64,000 nucleotides of DNA from Gammaproteobacteria bacterium (lineage in GTDB: Bacteria; Pseudomonadota; Gammaproteobacteria; Competibacterales; Competibacteraceae), in assembly GCA_024235135.1 (NCBI GenBank), contig JACKMZ010000002.1:248001-312000 (forward strand), read 5' to 3'. Below the pieces are notes generated by a model that was not told the origin of the DNA, did no database searches, and saw only the letters and a list, made by a program, of their open reading frames with translations. Positions 1 to 8,676 of this stretch are shown here, piece by piece. The position numbers were made by a program, and so were the translations under genes. How positions within the stretch are numbered: the first letter of the stretch is position 1; each line of letters starts with the position of its first letter.

Positions 1-240
1 GATGTCGGCCCGCCCCGCCCGTGCCAAGCCGCAGACGATGCTGTCCTTAACCGAGTTGGCAACGGCCTGCACCGCCTCGAAATCGCCAGGGCTGGCGATC
101 GGGAAACCGGCCTCGATCACATCCACCCGCATCCGCTCCAACATCTTGGCAATACGGACCTTTTCGTCCCGCGTCATGGAGGCGCCCGGACTCTGCTCGC
201 CATCCCGCAAAGTGGTATCGAATATAATCAGCTTGTTCAT
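1..240 (-). CDS. leuA: 2-isopropylmalate synthase, N-terminal part (cut by window edge)
   Basis: First enzyme of the leucine branch; it condenses acetyl-CoA with 2-oxoisovalerate. Only the first 80 codons lie in the window and the gene runs off the left edge. The visible N-terminus carries the HMGL-like/DRE-TIM signature FDTTLRDGEQSPG at residues 7-19 and the strand ending VIEAGFP near residues 41-47, both characteristic of LeuA. The ATG at 238-240 is preceded by GGAGA at a good distance. It lies 49 bases downstream of pssA and is read in the same direction, so it is probably the last gene of the ilvBHC-pssA-leuA run. The length and C-terminal regulatory domain cannot be judged here. Confidence 0.93.
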   Translation of the reverse strand, partial: MNKLIIFDTTLRDGEQSPGASMTRDEKVRIAKMLERMRVDVIEAGFPIASPGDFEAVQAVANSVKDSIVCGLARAGRADI

Positions 241-289
241 GATGTTCTCCACACGCTAACGCAACGTATCAGCCATTCCCTACCGCCGC

Positions 290-1096
290 CTACTCCCGGT
301 TTGGTCCCGAATCGTTGTGGGTGCGCGGCGCTTCCGCAGCCCGTCGGCGGGCTCTTTGCCGGGCTCGCCACAGCCATAACACCGGCCCGGATAGTCCGTA
401 GGCCAAAAATATGATGAATAGGGTCTTCGGCGTGTCCACGGCAATAAAGACCAACACCAAAATAACGATGAGTATCGTCTCGAAGGGAACCCGCCCCTTG
501 AGATCCCACTGCTTGAAGCTGTGGTAGAGCACTCGGCTGACCATCAGAAGGCTGGCGCCGACAGTGATGATCATCGCCGGAATCACGAGATCCTCGCCCC
601 TCAGATTCAGGTCGTTGCCGACCCACACGAGACCCACCACGATGGCGGCCGCCGAGGGGCTGGGCAGCCCCATGAAATACCGCTTGTCGGCGCTGCCCAA
701 CTGCGTATTGAAACGGGCCAGCCGCAACGCCGTGCAGGCGGCATAGGCGAATGCCGCCAGCCAGCCCAATTTGCCGGGAATGCGTCCCAGGTCCACCATG
801 CTGGCCAGGGACCATTGATACATCACCAGGGCCGGCGCAAGTCCAAATGACACCATGTCAGCCAAGCTGTCGAACTCGGCGCCAAAGGCACTTTCGGTAT
901 GGGTCAGGCGAGCGACTCGGCCGTCCAGGCCGTCCAGCACCATGGCGACGAATACGGCGATGGCGGCGGGTTCAAAGTGGCCGTGCATGGATGCCACGAT
1001 AGCGTAAAAACCGGCGAAAAGAGCCGCTGCCGTGAAGATGTTCGGCAACAAATAGATGCCGCGGTGGCGTTTGGGATCGTCCGTTTCAGTGATCAC
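290..1096 (-). CDS. pssA: CDP-diacylglycerol--serine O-phosphatidyltransferase
   Basis: Integral membrane enzyme making phosphatidylserine, the precursor of phosphatidylethanolamine, from CDP-diacylglycerol and L-serine. The protein is 268 residues and contains the full CDP-alcohol phosphatidyltransferase motif DG-x2-AR-x8-G-x3-D-x3-D at about residues 58-80, beginning DGRVAR. Several hydrophobic segments follow, and the C-terminus is rich in Arg. The start appears to be GTG with only a weak ribosome site. It sits between ilvC and leuA on the same strand. A pssA embedded in a branched-chain amino acid cluster is known from several proteobacteria; this is the subclass II (Bacillus-type) membrane enzyme, not the peripheral E. 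coli type. Confidence 0.93.
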   Translation of the reverse strand: MITETDDPKRHRGIYLLPNIFTAAALFAGFYAIVASMHGHFEPAAIAVFVAMVLDGLDGRVARLTHTESAFGAEFDSLADMVSFGLAPALVMYQWSLASMVDLGRIPGKLGWLAAFAYAACTALRLARFNTQLGSADKRYFMGLPSPSAAAIVVGLVWVGNDLNLRGEDLVIPAMIITVGASLLMVSRVLYHSFKQWDLKGRVPFETILIVILVLVFIAVDTPKTLFIIFLAYGLSGPVLWLWRARQRARRRAAEAPRTHNDSGPNRE

Positions 1097-1201
1097 GGGT
1101 TATTCCCGGAGTAGCGGCCATAACCCCGCGTTTGCATACCGCTGTCCTTCGTCGAGCCGCCGACGCCGTCACGCGCCGGCCACTTCAAAATCCGAAAGGG
1201 T

Positions 1202-2221
1202 TCAGTTCTTGCTGGTGTCGACCAGACGCTTGGCTTTGATCCAAGGCATCATGTCGCGCAGCTTGGCGCCCACTTGTTCAAGCTGATGGGCACGGCTGAT
1301 CCGGCGCATGGCTTTGAGGGTGGGAGCGCCGGCCTGATTTTCCTGGATGAATTCGCGGGCGAACTGGCCGCGTTGGATCTCGCCCAGAATACGCCGCATT
1401 TCCTCACGGGTTTGCTCGGTGATGATGCGTGGGCCACGGGTCAAATCCCCATACTCGGCGGTATTGGAGATGGAATAACGCATGTTGGCGATGCCGCCCT
1501 CGTACATCAGATCGACGATCAATTTAAGTTCGTGGAGGCATTCGAAATAAGCCATTTCCGGCGCGTAGCCGGCTTCCACCAACGTTTCGAAGCCGGCCTG
1601 GGCCAAGGAGGTCAGTCCACCGCACAAAACCACCTGCTCGCCGAATAGATCGGTTTCGGTTTCTTCCCGGAAATTGGTTTCGATGATCCCGGCCCGACCG
1701 GCACCGATCGCGGCGGCATAGGACAAAGCCAGTTCCTTGGCCTGCCCGCTGGCGTCCTGATGGATGGCGATGAGACTCGGCACGCCGCCCCCTTCGGTGT
1801 AAGTAGAACGCACCAGATGACCGGGGCCCTTGGGCGCGATCATGATCACATCCAGATCGGGACGGGGATCGATCTGACCGAAATGAATGTTGAACCCGTG
1901 CGCGAAGGCCAAGGCGGCGCCTGGCTTCAGATTGGGTCCGATCTGTTCGCGGTAGATACGGGCCTGATGTTCGTCGGGCGCAAGGATCATGACGAGATCA
2001 GCAGCGGCGACTGCTTCCTCTACGGCACGCACATTGAGGCCGGCCCGTTCCGCCTTGGCGACGGAAGCCGAATCGGGACGCAATCCGACCAGCACTTGGT
2101 CAACCCCGGAATCCTTGAGGTTGTTGGCGTGGGCATGGCCCTGCGAACCGTAACCGATGACGGTCACCGTTTTACGCTGGATGAGGGAGAGGTCGGCGTC
2201 TTTATCGTAATAGATCTTCAT
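1202..2221 (-). CDS. ilvC: Ketol-acid reductoisomerase (NADP+)
   Basis: Converts acetolactate and acetohydroxybutyrate to the dihydroxy acids of the valine/isoleucine pathway using NADPH and Mg2+. At 339 residues it is the short class I form. A Rossmann motif GYGSQGHA lies at residues 23-30, and the C-terminal knotted domain contains the metal-binding acidic stretch around ETETDLFGEQ (about 187-196) and the E-rich helix near residue 230. AGGAG precedes the ATG. It follows ilvH by 57 bases on the same strand, consistent with a single ilvB-ilvH-ilvC transcript. Confidence 0.97.
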   Translation of the reverse strand: MKIYYDKDADLSLIQRKTVTVIGYGSQGHAHANNLKDSGVDQVLVGLRPDSASVAKAERAGLNVRAVEEAVAAADLVMILAPDEHQARIYREQIGPNLKPGAALAFAHGFNIHFGQIDPRPDLDVIMIAPKGPGHLVRSTYTEGGGVPSLIAIHQDASGQAKELALSYAAAIGAGRAGIIETNFREETETDLFGEQVVLCGGLTSLAQAGFETLVEAGYAPEMAYFECLHELKLIVDLMYEGGIANMRYSISNTAEYGDLTRGPRIITEQTREEMRRILGEIQRGQFAREFIQENQAGAPTLKAMRRISRAHQLEQVGAKLRDMMPWIKAKRLVDTSKN

Positions 2222-2278
2222 GTGAGGCTCCTGGAAAAGGCTGTAGGCGGGACCGGGCGGAGCCGGTCCGATGGCTGA

Positions 2279-2770
2279 CTAGGCATGCAGGGCCTTTTGA
2301 CCGCGTGCGATGCCGGTTACGCCGGAACGTACGACTTCGAGAATATCGTCGTGATTCACCGCGCTGAGAAAGCCGTCCAGCTTGTCACTAGCACCAGTTA
2401 CCTCGATGGTGAAGGTGTTGTCTGTCACATCTAGGATACGACCCCGAAAAATCTCGGCCAAACGGTGCATTTCCGCACGCTGCCCGTCATGGGCCTTGAC
2501 CTTGATTAACATCAGTTCACGTTCGATGTGGCCACCCTCAGTCAGATCGCTCAGCTTGACCACGTCGATCAATTTGTTGAGTTGCTTGACGATCTGCTCA
2601 ATGATGTCGTCCGAACCTCGGGTCACCAGAGTCATGCGTGACAGGCTCGCATCTTCGGTAGGCGCAACCGTCAGGCTTTCGATATTGTAGCCACGCGCCG
2701 AGAACAAGTTGGCCACGCGGCACAAAGCGCCTGCTTCGTTTTCCAACAGGATTGAGATGATATGTCGCAT
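2279..2770 (-). CDS. ilvH: Acetolactate synthase, small regulatory subunit
   Basis: Regulatory subunit that activates the catalytic subunit and confers valine feedback inhibition. The protein is 163 residues, the usual size, with an N-terminal ACT domain (about residues 1-75, starting MRHIISILLENEAGAL) and a C-terminal ACT-like half ending near SGVTGIARG. Its ATG overlaps the TAA of ilvB by one base (TAATG), so translation is probably coupled and the two subunits are made together. ilvC follows downstream. Confidence 0.96.
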   Translation of the reverse strand: MRHIISILLENEAGALCRVANLFSARGYNIESLTVAPTEDASLSRMTLVTRGSDDIIEQIVKQLNKLIDVVKLSDLTEGGHIERELMLIKVKAHDGQRAEMHRLAEIFRGRILDVTDNTFTIEVTGASDKLDGFLSAVNHDDILEVVRSGVTGIARGQKALHA

Positions 2771-4512
2771 TAGACCAGCACCATGCCTTCTTCGTGGGTG
2801 GAAACCATTTTATCGCGGCCCGCCAGCAAGAGTTCGTTTTGCCCGCCGCCCGCTGGGATCATCGGAAACACGTTTTCTTCCGGATCGGTGAGGAAATCCA
2901 GAAAGACCGTGCGATCCTTGATAGCCAGAGCTTTGCGCAAGGCGTTTTCCACATCGCTCGGGCGTTCGATAAGCATGCCCACATGCCCGTAGGCTTCGGC
3001 AAGTTTGACGAAATCCGGCAGCGCTTCCATGTAAGACATGGAATAACGCTTCTCATAGAAGAATTCCTGCCATTGCCGCACCATGCCAAGATAGCGATTG
3101 TTTAAATTGACGATTTTGACCGGGGTGTGATACTGCAACATGGTAGCGAGTTCCTGCAGCATCATCTGAATGCTGCCCTCGCCGGTGACACACACTACAT
3201 CGCGTTCGGGAAACGCCAGTTTAGCGCCCATCGCCGCTGGCAGACCAAATCCCATGGTGCCGAGGCCACCGGAATTGATCCACTGCCGGGGCTGGTCGAA
3301 GTGATAATACTGGGCCGCCCACATCTGATGCTGACCTACATCGGAAGTGATGATGGCTTGCCCATTGGTGACCTCGTAGAGTTTCTCCAGGACGAACTGG
3401 GGCTTGATGATCGTATCGCTGTGTTGATAGCGCAGCGAATCGACCGCACGCCATTCGTCAATCTGCTTCCACCATTGAGCCAAGGCATCGCTATTGGGCT
3501 TGAGGTTGTTTTCCCTCAGCACCTCGATCATGGTCCGCAGCACGTTGGGTACCGAGCCGACGATGGGAATATCGACCTTGACGTTCTTGGAAATCGACGA
3601 GGGATCGATATCGACATGGATGATGCGCGCTTCGGGACAGAACTTCGCAATGTCGCCGGTGACCCGGTCGTCGAAGCGGGCCCCGATGGCGACTAACACA
3701 TCGCAGTGGTGCATGGCCAGATTGGCTTCGTACGTGCCATGCATGCCCAGCATACCGACGAACTGCGGATCGGTGCCCGGATAGGCGCCCAGACCCATCA
3801 GGGTATTGGTGATCGGGAAGCTCAGCATCCGGGTCAGCTCGATCAGCTCCTTGGAGCCGTCACTGAGGATCACGCCACCGCCCGTGTAAATCATCGGACG
3901 CTTGGCTTCCACCATCAGTTCCACCGCTTTGCGGATCTGGCCGGTATGACCTTTCACCGTCGGGCTGTAGGAACGCATTTTGATCTTCTTGGGATAATTG
4001 AACTCGGTCTTGGCTGCTGTCACATCCTTGGGAAGATCCACCACGACGGGTCCCGGTCGGCCGGTCGTGGCGATGAAAAACGCCTTTTTGATGGTTTCGG
4101 CCAATTGTGTCACGTCCTTGACCAGGAAATTGTGCTTGACGCAGGGCCGGGTGATACCTACCGAATCGACTTCCTGAAATGCATCGTTGCCGATTAGTTT
4201 GGTAGGCACTTGGCCGCAAATGACCACCATCGGTACGGAATCCAAGTAGGCGGTCGCGATGCCGGTTACCGTATTCGTCAAGCCGGGGCCGGAGGTTACC
4301 AGTACTACGCCGGGTCTGCCCGTGGCGCGGGCGTAACCATCGGCGGCGTGGGCAGCGCCTTGTTCATGACGTACTAGAATGTGCTTGACAGCATCCTGTT
4401 TATAAAGGGCATCATAAACATGCAAGATGGCTCCGCCAGGGTAACCAAACACATAATCGACACCCTCTTCCTTAAGGCAGCGGACAACGATCTCGGCACC
4501 GGTTAATTCCAT
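2770..4512 (-). CDS. ilvB: Acetolactate synthase, large catalytic subunit
   Basis: Thiamine-diphosphate and FAD-dependent enzyme forming acetolactate or acetohydroxybutyrate, the committed step of branched-chain amino acid synthesis. The protein is 580 residues with the three expected TPP-enzyme domains. The catalytic Glu is E50 in LVRHEQGAAHAADGYARA; the C-terminal ThDP-binding motif starts GEGSIQMM and ends LNN at about residues 443-472. It could equally be labelled ilvI; the two isozyme names cannot be separated by eye. It is the first gene of the minus-strand run. The region upstream (4513-4770) separates it from a divergent gene and probably holds its promoter; I saw no obvious attenuator peptide rich in branched-chain codons. 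Confidence 0.96.
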   Translation of the reverse strand: MELTGAEIVVRCLKEEGVDYVFGYPGGAILHVYDALYKQDAVKHILVRHEQGAAHAADGYARATGRPGVVLVTSGPGLTNTVTGIATAYLDSVPMVVICGQVPTKLIGNDAFQEVDSVGITRPCVKHNFLVKDVTQLAETIKKAFFIATTGRPGPVVVDLPKDVTAAKTEFNYPKKIKMRSYSPTVKGHTGQIRKAVELMVEAKRPMIYTGGGVILSDGSKELIELTRMLSFPITNTLMGLGAYPGTDPQFVGMLGMHGTYEANLAMHHCDVLVAIGARFDDRVTGDIAKFCPEARIIHVDIDPSSISKNVKVDIPIVGSVPNVLRTMIEVLRENNLKPNSDALAQWWKQIDEWRAVDSLRYQHSDTIIKPQFVLEKLYEVTNGQAIITSDVGQHQMWAAQYYHFDQPRQWINSGGLGTMGFGLPAAMGAKLAFPERDVVCVTGEGSIQMMLQELATMLQYHTPVKIVNLNNRYLGMVRQWQEFFYEKRYSMSYMEALPDFVKLAEAYGHVGMLIERPSDVENALRKALAIKDRTVFLDFLTDPEENVFPMIPAGGGQNELLLAGRDKMVSTHEEGMVLV

Positions 4513-4770
4513 CGCGATGTAATCCTCATGCAGCGGTTAGGATTAAAGGGATACGATATTGAGAACATTCCAGCCGGTAAAGCACTCAAATTTATCGTAA
4601 GCTAAACAGTATACAATAATTATGGCGCAATCTTTAAGCTTTGCGTAATGCGGAATATTCTCTGGATGTCGGGTGTCGATGGCCGTATTCGTGGCATGAG
4701 TCGGATGGTGGTCTTATCATGTACGCTCGGTTTGATAGTGGGGCGGGTTAGCCCGAATAGGGGAGGCACA

Positions 4771-5235
4771 ATGAAGTTCATTCCATTGCTATTGACGCTG
4801 TTAGCGGGTATGACGCTGCAGGTGCAGGCCGAGGCGATCTACAAATGGCGGGATGCCACCGGCAAGTATCAATATACCGAGGTGCCCCCGCCTTCCGGGG
4901 ATTTCGAAGTCCTCAACGAACCGCTCGCACCTAGCGAAGATCCCAACAAGGTTATGGAAAAACTGCGTAATCAGGTGGACGAAGCGGAGAAAGCCCGAGA
5001 AGAAACCGAGAAGAAGGAGCAGGAAAAGGAAAAGGCGCAGAACGAGAACAACGATCGCGCCGCGCTCATTGCCAAGAACTGTGATGTGGCCAAGGGCAAT
5101 GTCAAGGCGCTGGAAAGCGATCAGCCGGTGGTACGTACCGATGCCCAGGGCAACCGCATCGTGCTGAGCGGCGAGGAGCGACAAAAGGCGCTCCAGCAGG
5201 CCCGTAAGGATATGGATTATTATTGTAAGCCTTGA
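4771..5235 (+). CDS. DUF4124-family periplasmic protein
   Basis: Small exported protein of unknown function, 154 residues. The ATG at 4771 follows GGGGAGG and starts a clear signal peptide (MKFIPLLLTLLAGMTLQVQAEA, cleavage after about residue 20). The mature N-terminus, beginning IYKWRDATGKYQYTEVPPP, matches the DUF4124 fold, whose hallmark is a YKW-x-D-x2-G-x2-xYT segment. A highly charged Glu/Lys-rich coiled-coil follows at about residues 65-95, then a C-terminal part with a single Cys pair (near KNC and YYCKP). A longer reading frame begins upstream at 4648, but it lacks a ribosome site and would bury the signal peptide. Common in gammaproteobacteria; role unknown. Confidence 0.82.
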   Translation: MKFIPLLLTLLAGMTLQVQAEAIYKWRDATGKYQYTEVPPPSGDFEVLNEPLAPSEDPNKVMEKLRNQVDEAEKAREETEKKEQEKEKAQNENNDRAALIAKNCDVAKGNVKALESDQPVVRTDAQGNRIVLSGEERQKALQQARKDMDYYCKP

Positions 5236-5344
5236 GTAAGGCTTCGCCCTACCCAGTCCACCCATCCCAAGCTTCGCCGGTCCAGATGCAACGAATACGG
5301 TATCTGATCGGCGGTAAACCCGTCGTTTGAATATTGCGGACATT

Positions 5345-7057
5345 ATGCGAGTCTCTTGCTTTCCCTTAGCCACCCTGAAGGAAGTTCCCGCCGACGCCGA
5401 AGTCGCCAGCCACAAGCTCATGCTCCGCGCCGGAATGATCCGACGTGTGGCTTCGGGCATCTATAGCTGGTTGCCATTGGGACTGCGCGTGCTGCGCAAG
5501 GCGGAAGCTATCGTGCGGGAAGAAATGGAACGGATCGGTGCTCTGGAGTTGTTGATGCCCGCCGTGCAGCCGGCCGAACTGTGGCAGGAGTCCGGTCGCT
5601 GGGAGCAATATGGTCCTGAATTGTTGCGGTTGCAGGATAGGCATCAGCGCCAATTCTGTTTCGGTCCCACGCACGAAGAAGTCATTACCGATTTGCTACG
5701 CCGCGAAATCAAAAGTTATCGGCAATTACCCGTTAGCTATTTCCAAATCCAAACCAAGTTTCGTGACGAGATTCGGCCTCGCTTCGGCGTCATGCGATCA
5801 CGCGAGTTCTTGATGAAGGATGCTTATTCCTTTCATACGAACGAGGATTCCTTGCGGGCGACTTACGAGGCGATGCGAGAAGCCTATACCCGGATTTTTT
5901 CCCGACTGGGCCTGCGCTTTCGCGCCGTGATGGCCGATAGTGGCAGTATCGGCGGCAACCGTTCCCAGGAATTTCATGTGCTGGCGGAATCCGGTGAAGA
6001 TGCCATCGCTTTTTCCTCGACCAGTGACTATGCGGCCAATGTCGAATTGGCCGAGGCGCTGACTCCGGCCGGCGAGCGCCCCGCGCCGGCACAGACCCTG
6101 GAGAAGGTCGCGACTCCCGGACAGCATACCATTGCCGCTGTCAGTGAGTTTTTGCAAATCGATCCGACACAAACGTTGAAAACCCTGCTGGTGCAGGGTG
6201 CCGAGCACGAAGTCGTGGCGCTCTGTTTGCGTGGCGATCATGAACTGAACAAGATAAAAGCCGAGCAGTTGCCTGCCGTTGCCGTTCCATTCGCCTTCGC
6301 CAGCACCGAGCAAATTGTGCGGGTCGCGGGCTGCAACGCGGGTTCGCTGGGGCCAGTCGGACTGGCCATGCCGGTAATCGTGGACCGTGCTGCCGCCCAT
6401 CTGGCGGATTTCGTGTGCGGAGCCAATGTCGATGATCAGCATCTGCGTGGCGTCAATTGGGGACGCGATCTGCCCGAGCCGCAGGTGGCCGATCTGCGTA
6501 ATGTGATGGAAGGCGATCCCAGCCCCGACGGAAAAGGCACTTTGTCCATCGTGCGCGGCATCGAAGTCGGTCATATTTTCCAGTTGGGCATCAAGTACAG
6601 CCAGGCGATGAATGCCACGGTCCTCGACGAGAACGGTGAAACACATCCCATGCTGATGGGTTGTTACGGCATTGGAGTATCACGTGTCGTAGCGGCGGCC
6701 ATCGAACAGCATAACGACGAACGCGGTATCGTCTGGCCCACCGCCATGGCGCCGTTTCAGGTCGCTCTGCTGATGATCAACGCGGCGCGTTCGGAAGCCG
6801 TACAACAGGCCGCTGGCGCGCTTTATCAGCAATTGCGTGAAGAGGGTATCGAGGTCTTGTGGGACGATCGCGATATTCGACCCGGTGTGATGTTCGCCGA
6901 TATGGATTTGATCGGTATTCCGCATCGGCTGGTGCTCAGTCCACGCAATCTGGAGGCGGATCAAGTCGAATACCGGGGTCGCAGGGATAATGATTCGACA
7001 CTCGTGGAAAAGCGACAATTGCTATCGTTCCTGCGGGCACGCCTGGTCGATTCGTGA
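5345..7057 (+). CDS. proS: Prolyl-tRNA synthetase
   Basis: Charges tRNA-Pro with proline. The protein is 570 residues, almost the length of the E. coli enzyme, and has the bacterial architecture: class II catalytic core with FLMKDAYSFH near residue 155, an inserted YbaK-like editing domain at about residues 225-380, motif 3 (GCYGIGVSRVV) near residue 440, and a C-terminal anticodon-binding domain. The frame extends 18 bases upstream, but the ATG at 5345, starting MRVSCFPLATLKEVPADAEV, matches the conserved family start. It stands alone between the DUF4124 gene and an AT-rich gap. Confidence 0.96.
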   Translation: MRVSCFPLATLKEVPADAEVASHKLMLRAGMIRRVASGIYSWLPLGLRVLRKAEAIVREEMERIGALELLMPAVQPAELWQESGRWEQYGPELLRLQDRHQRQFCFGPTHEEVITDLLRREIKSYRQLPVSYFQIQTKFRDEIRPRFGVMRSREFLMKDAYSFHTNEDSLRATYEAMREAYTRIFSRLGLRFRAVMADSGSIGGNRSQEFHVLAESGEDAIAFSSTSDYAANVELAEALTPAGERPAPAQTLEKVATPGQHTIAAVSEFLQIDPTQTLKTLLVQGAEHEVVALCLRGDHELNKIKAEQLPAVAVPFAFASTEQIVRVAGCNAGSLGPVGLAMPVIVDRAAAHLADFVCGANVDDQHLRGVNWGRDLPEPQVADLRNVMEGDPSPDGKGTLSIVRGIEVGHIFQLGIKYSQAMNATVLDENGETHPMLMGCYGIGVSRVVAAAIEQHNDERGIVWPTAMAPFQVALLMINAARSEAVQQAAGALYQQLREEGIEVLWDDRDIRPGVMFADMDLIGIPHRLVLSPRNLEADQVEYRGRRDNDSTLVEKRQLLSFLRARLVDS

Positions 7058-7123
7058 GGCAGGCGGCGCGCTCCCACCGCTAAATTTCCTTGATTTTTGA
7101 TGGATCGCTTTATCTACGAAAAC

Positions 7124-7319
7124 TGTGGATAAGTCTGTGGATAACTTCTTGCAGAAATTTCTTAGAGCGCGGGCGTGCCGATCAATTGCCAGGGCAATAA
7201 ACTTTTTCGTGGAAATTTATAGCTTTTTAATCAATCTGTTGAAAAAATAAAAATAAAATCTTTACGTAAACCGAACGATTTGCTACGTCATCGGGAGTGA
7301 GTAACAGGGCTGTGCATAA
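7124..7319. promoter_or_regulatory. Three consensus DnaA boxes in an AT-rich gap
   Basis: The 290-base gap between proS and acyP contains TGTGGATAA at 7124-7132 and 7136-7144 and TGTGCATAA at 7311-7319. All three are exact reverse complements of the DnaA box consensus TTATNCACA and point the same way. Between them, at about 7194-7262, is a strongly A/T-rich stretch. Only two GATC sites were seen (7103 and 7180). This could be an origin-like or DnaA-titrating site, or simply regulatory; see findings. Confidence 0.45.
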
Positions 7320-7347
7320 CTCAAGTCGCTAGGATGATTTTGGCCCT

Positions 7348-7617
7348 TTAGCCAACCGTGAAATGGGAGGGAGCCTCGTCGGTTGCGGCTTGCCAGCGGA
7401 CATCACTGACTTGGGCGTGCGGAGGGCCTTGCCAAAGCCATTCGCGCAGGGCGAGGACGGCCTTTTCTTCGCCACAAGCCAACACTTCCACACGGCCATC
7501 GGTAAGATTGCGTGCAAAGCCGGTTACACCGAGAGCCCTGGCCTGCTCACGGGTGGCGGCCCGATACCAGACGCCCTGAACGCGGCCCGAAACATAACAA
7601 CGGATGCAGATTTTCAT
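7348..7617 (-). CDS. acyP: Acylphosphatase
   Basis: Small cytosolic enzyme hydrolysing acyl phosphates. The protein is 89 residues, the usual size. The signature VSGRVQGVWYRAATREQA (from about residue 8) holds the phosphate-binding loop and catalytic Arg, and GFARNLTDGRVEVLACG holds the catalytic Asn. I chose the ATG at 7615-7617 because it starts at the conserved KICIRCYVSGRVQG; the frame also runs up to 7668, where it would overlap the divergent wrbA start by two bases. Confidence 0.9.
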   Translation of the reverse strand: MKICIRCYVSGRVQGVWYRAATREQARALGVTGFARNLTDGRVEVLACGEEKAVLALREWLWQGPPHAQVSDVRWQAATDEAPSHFTVG

Positions 7618-7666
7618 AGGCTGTTTTTCGACGATGTTTTCCGGTGTATGAGTCCTGTCTGAGTCC

Positions 7667-8281
7667 ATGACTGAAATCCTTGTACTTTATTACAGTCGCA
7701 ACGGTGGCACGGCTGAATTGGCACGGTTCGTCGCTCGGGGTGTGGAGGAAGTGGCGGGTATGCAGGCGCGGCTGCGTACCGTACCGGCGGTTTCCGCCGT
7801 CTGCGAAGCGACCGCCGAGGCCATCCCGGCGGAGGGTCCTCCTTATGTCCGTTTGGACGATCTCCTGGAATGCGCGGGATTGGCCATGGGTAGCCCGACC
7901 CGCTTTGGCAACATGGCCGCCCCACTCAAATACTTTCTCGATTCGACAGGCGATTTATGGCTGGCGGGCGCCCTGGTCGGCAAGCCGGCGGGCGTGTTTA
8001 CCGCAGCTTCCAGCCTGCATGGCGGTCACGAGACGACGTTGGTGTCCATGTTGTTGCCCCTGCTTCACCATGGGATGTTGATCCTGGGCGTGCCGTACAG
8101 CGACCCCGCGCTGATGGCGACCCGTAGTGGCGGTACGCCGTACGGCCCCAGCCATTGGTCGGGGGCGGAAGCGCGTTCTCAAGCAAGCGCTGAGGAAAAA
8201 CAGCAATGCCGCACGTTGGGACGGCGTTTGGCGCTGGCGGCGCAACGGCTCGGCAGTGATCCGCGTTCGCCTATCCGTTAA
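7667..8281 (+). CDS. wrbA: NAD(P)H:quinone oxidoreductase, WrbA family
   Basis: FMN-dependent flavodoxin-like quinone reductase thought to protect against redox cycling. The protein is 204 residues. The phosphate-binding loop YYSRNGGTAELA is at about residues 8-19, the second flavin loop GSPTRFGNMAAPLKYFLD near residues 74-91, and the typical WrbA C-terminal region with GGTPYGPSHWSG near 153-164. It is divergent from acyP and convergent with the HIT gene. Confidence 0.9.
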   Translation: MTEILVLYYSRNGGTAELARFVARGVEEVAGMQARLRTVPAVSAVCEATAEAIPAEGPPYVRLDDLLECAGLAMGSPTRFGNMAAPLKYFLDSTGDLWLAGALVGKPAGVFTAASSLHGGHETTLVSMLLPLLHHGMLILGVPYSDPALMATRSGGTPYGPSHWSGAEARSQASAEEKQQCRTLGRRLALAAQRLGSDPRSPIR

Positions 8282-8303
8282 AGCAGCGCTAGTTGTCCAT
8301 CCG

Positions 8304-8648
8304 TCAACCGGGTGGCCAGCCCATCATCCGCCCGGCGAGCAGATGCATGTGCAGATGGAAGACATCCTGGCCGCCATCGCGGTTGCAATTGATCAGGGTG
8401 CGATAACCACTCTCGGCGACGCCCAGTTCGCCGGCGATCTGTTTGGCGGCGAGATACAGGCGGCCAACGAGTTCGGCATCGGCGGGCGTCAGATCGTTCA
8501 GTGTGGCTATGGGCTTTTTAGGAATGATGACGATATGCACCGGCGCCTGTGGGTCGATGTCGCGGAACGCTAATACCTGCTCATCTTCGTAGACAATGTC
8601 AGCGGGAATTTCCCGCGCGATGATCTTGGAAAAAACCGTTTCGCCCAT
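8304..8648 (-). CDS. hinT: HIT-family nucleotide hydrolase (HinT-like)
   Basis: Purine nucleoside phosphoramidase/nucleotide-binding protein of the histidine-triad superfamily, 114 residues. The N-terminus (GETVFSKIIAREIPADIVYEDE) is typical of the HinT branch, and the catalytic triad HLHMHLL lies near residues 99-105. The start chosen at 8648 gives the conserved N-terminus; the frame also extends to 8705, overlapping recR. It is the last gene of the dnaX-ybaB-recR run. Confidence 0.9.
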   Translation of the reverse strand: MGETVFSKIIAREIPADIVYEDEQVLAFRDIDPQAPVHIVIIPKKPIATLNDLTPADAELVGRLYLAAKQIAGELGVAESGYRTLINCNRDGGQDVFHLHMHLLAGRMMGWPPG

Positions 8649-8676
8649 GAGTGTCGGACCTCTTTCGGATGAATGC

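Noticed and set aside
237..815. 192-codon minus-strand frame over pssA and the pssA-leuA gap
   Set aside because: Shadow frame of pssA with low-complexity Gly/Arg/His composition; pssA in the other frame has a full catalytic motif.
4648..4770. Upstream extension of the DUF4124 gene
   Set aside because: It would bury the signal peptide, while ATG 4771 has a strong ribosome site.
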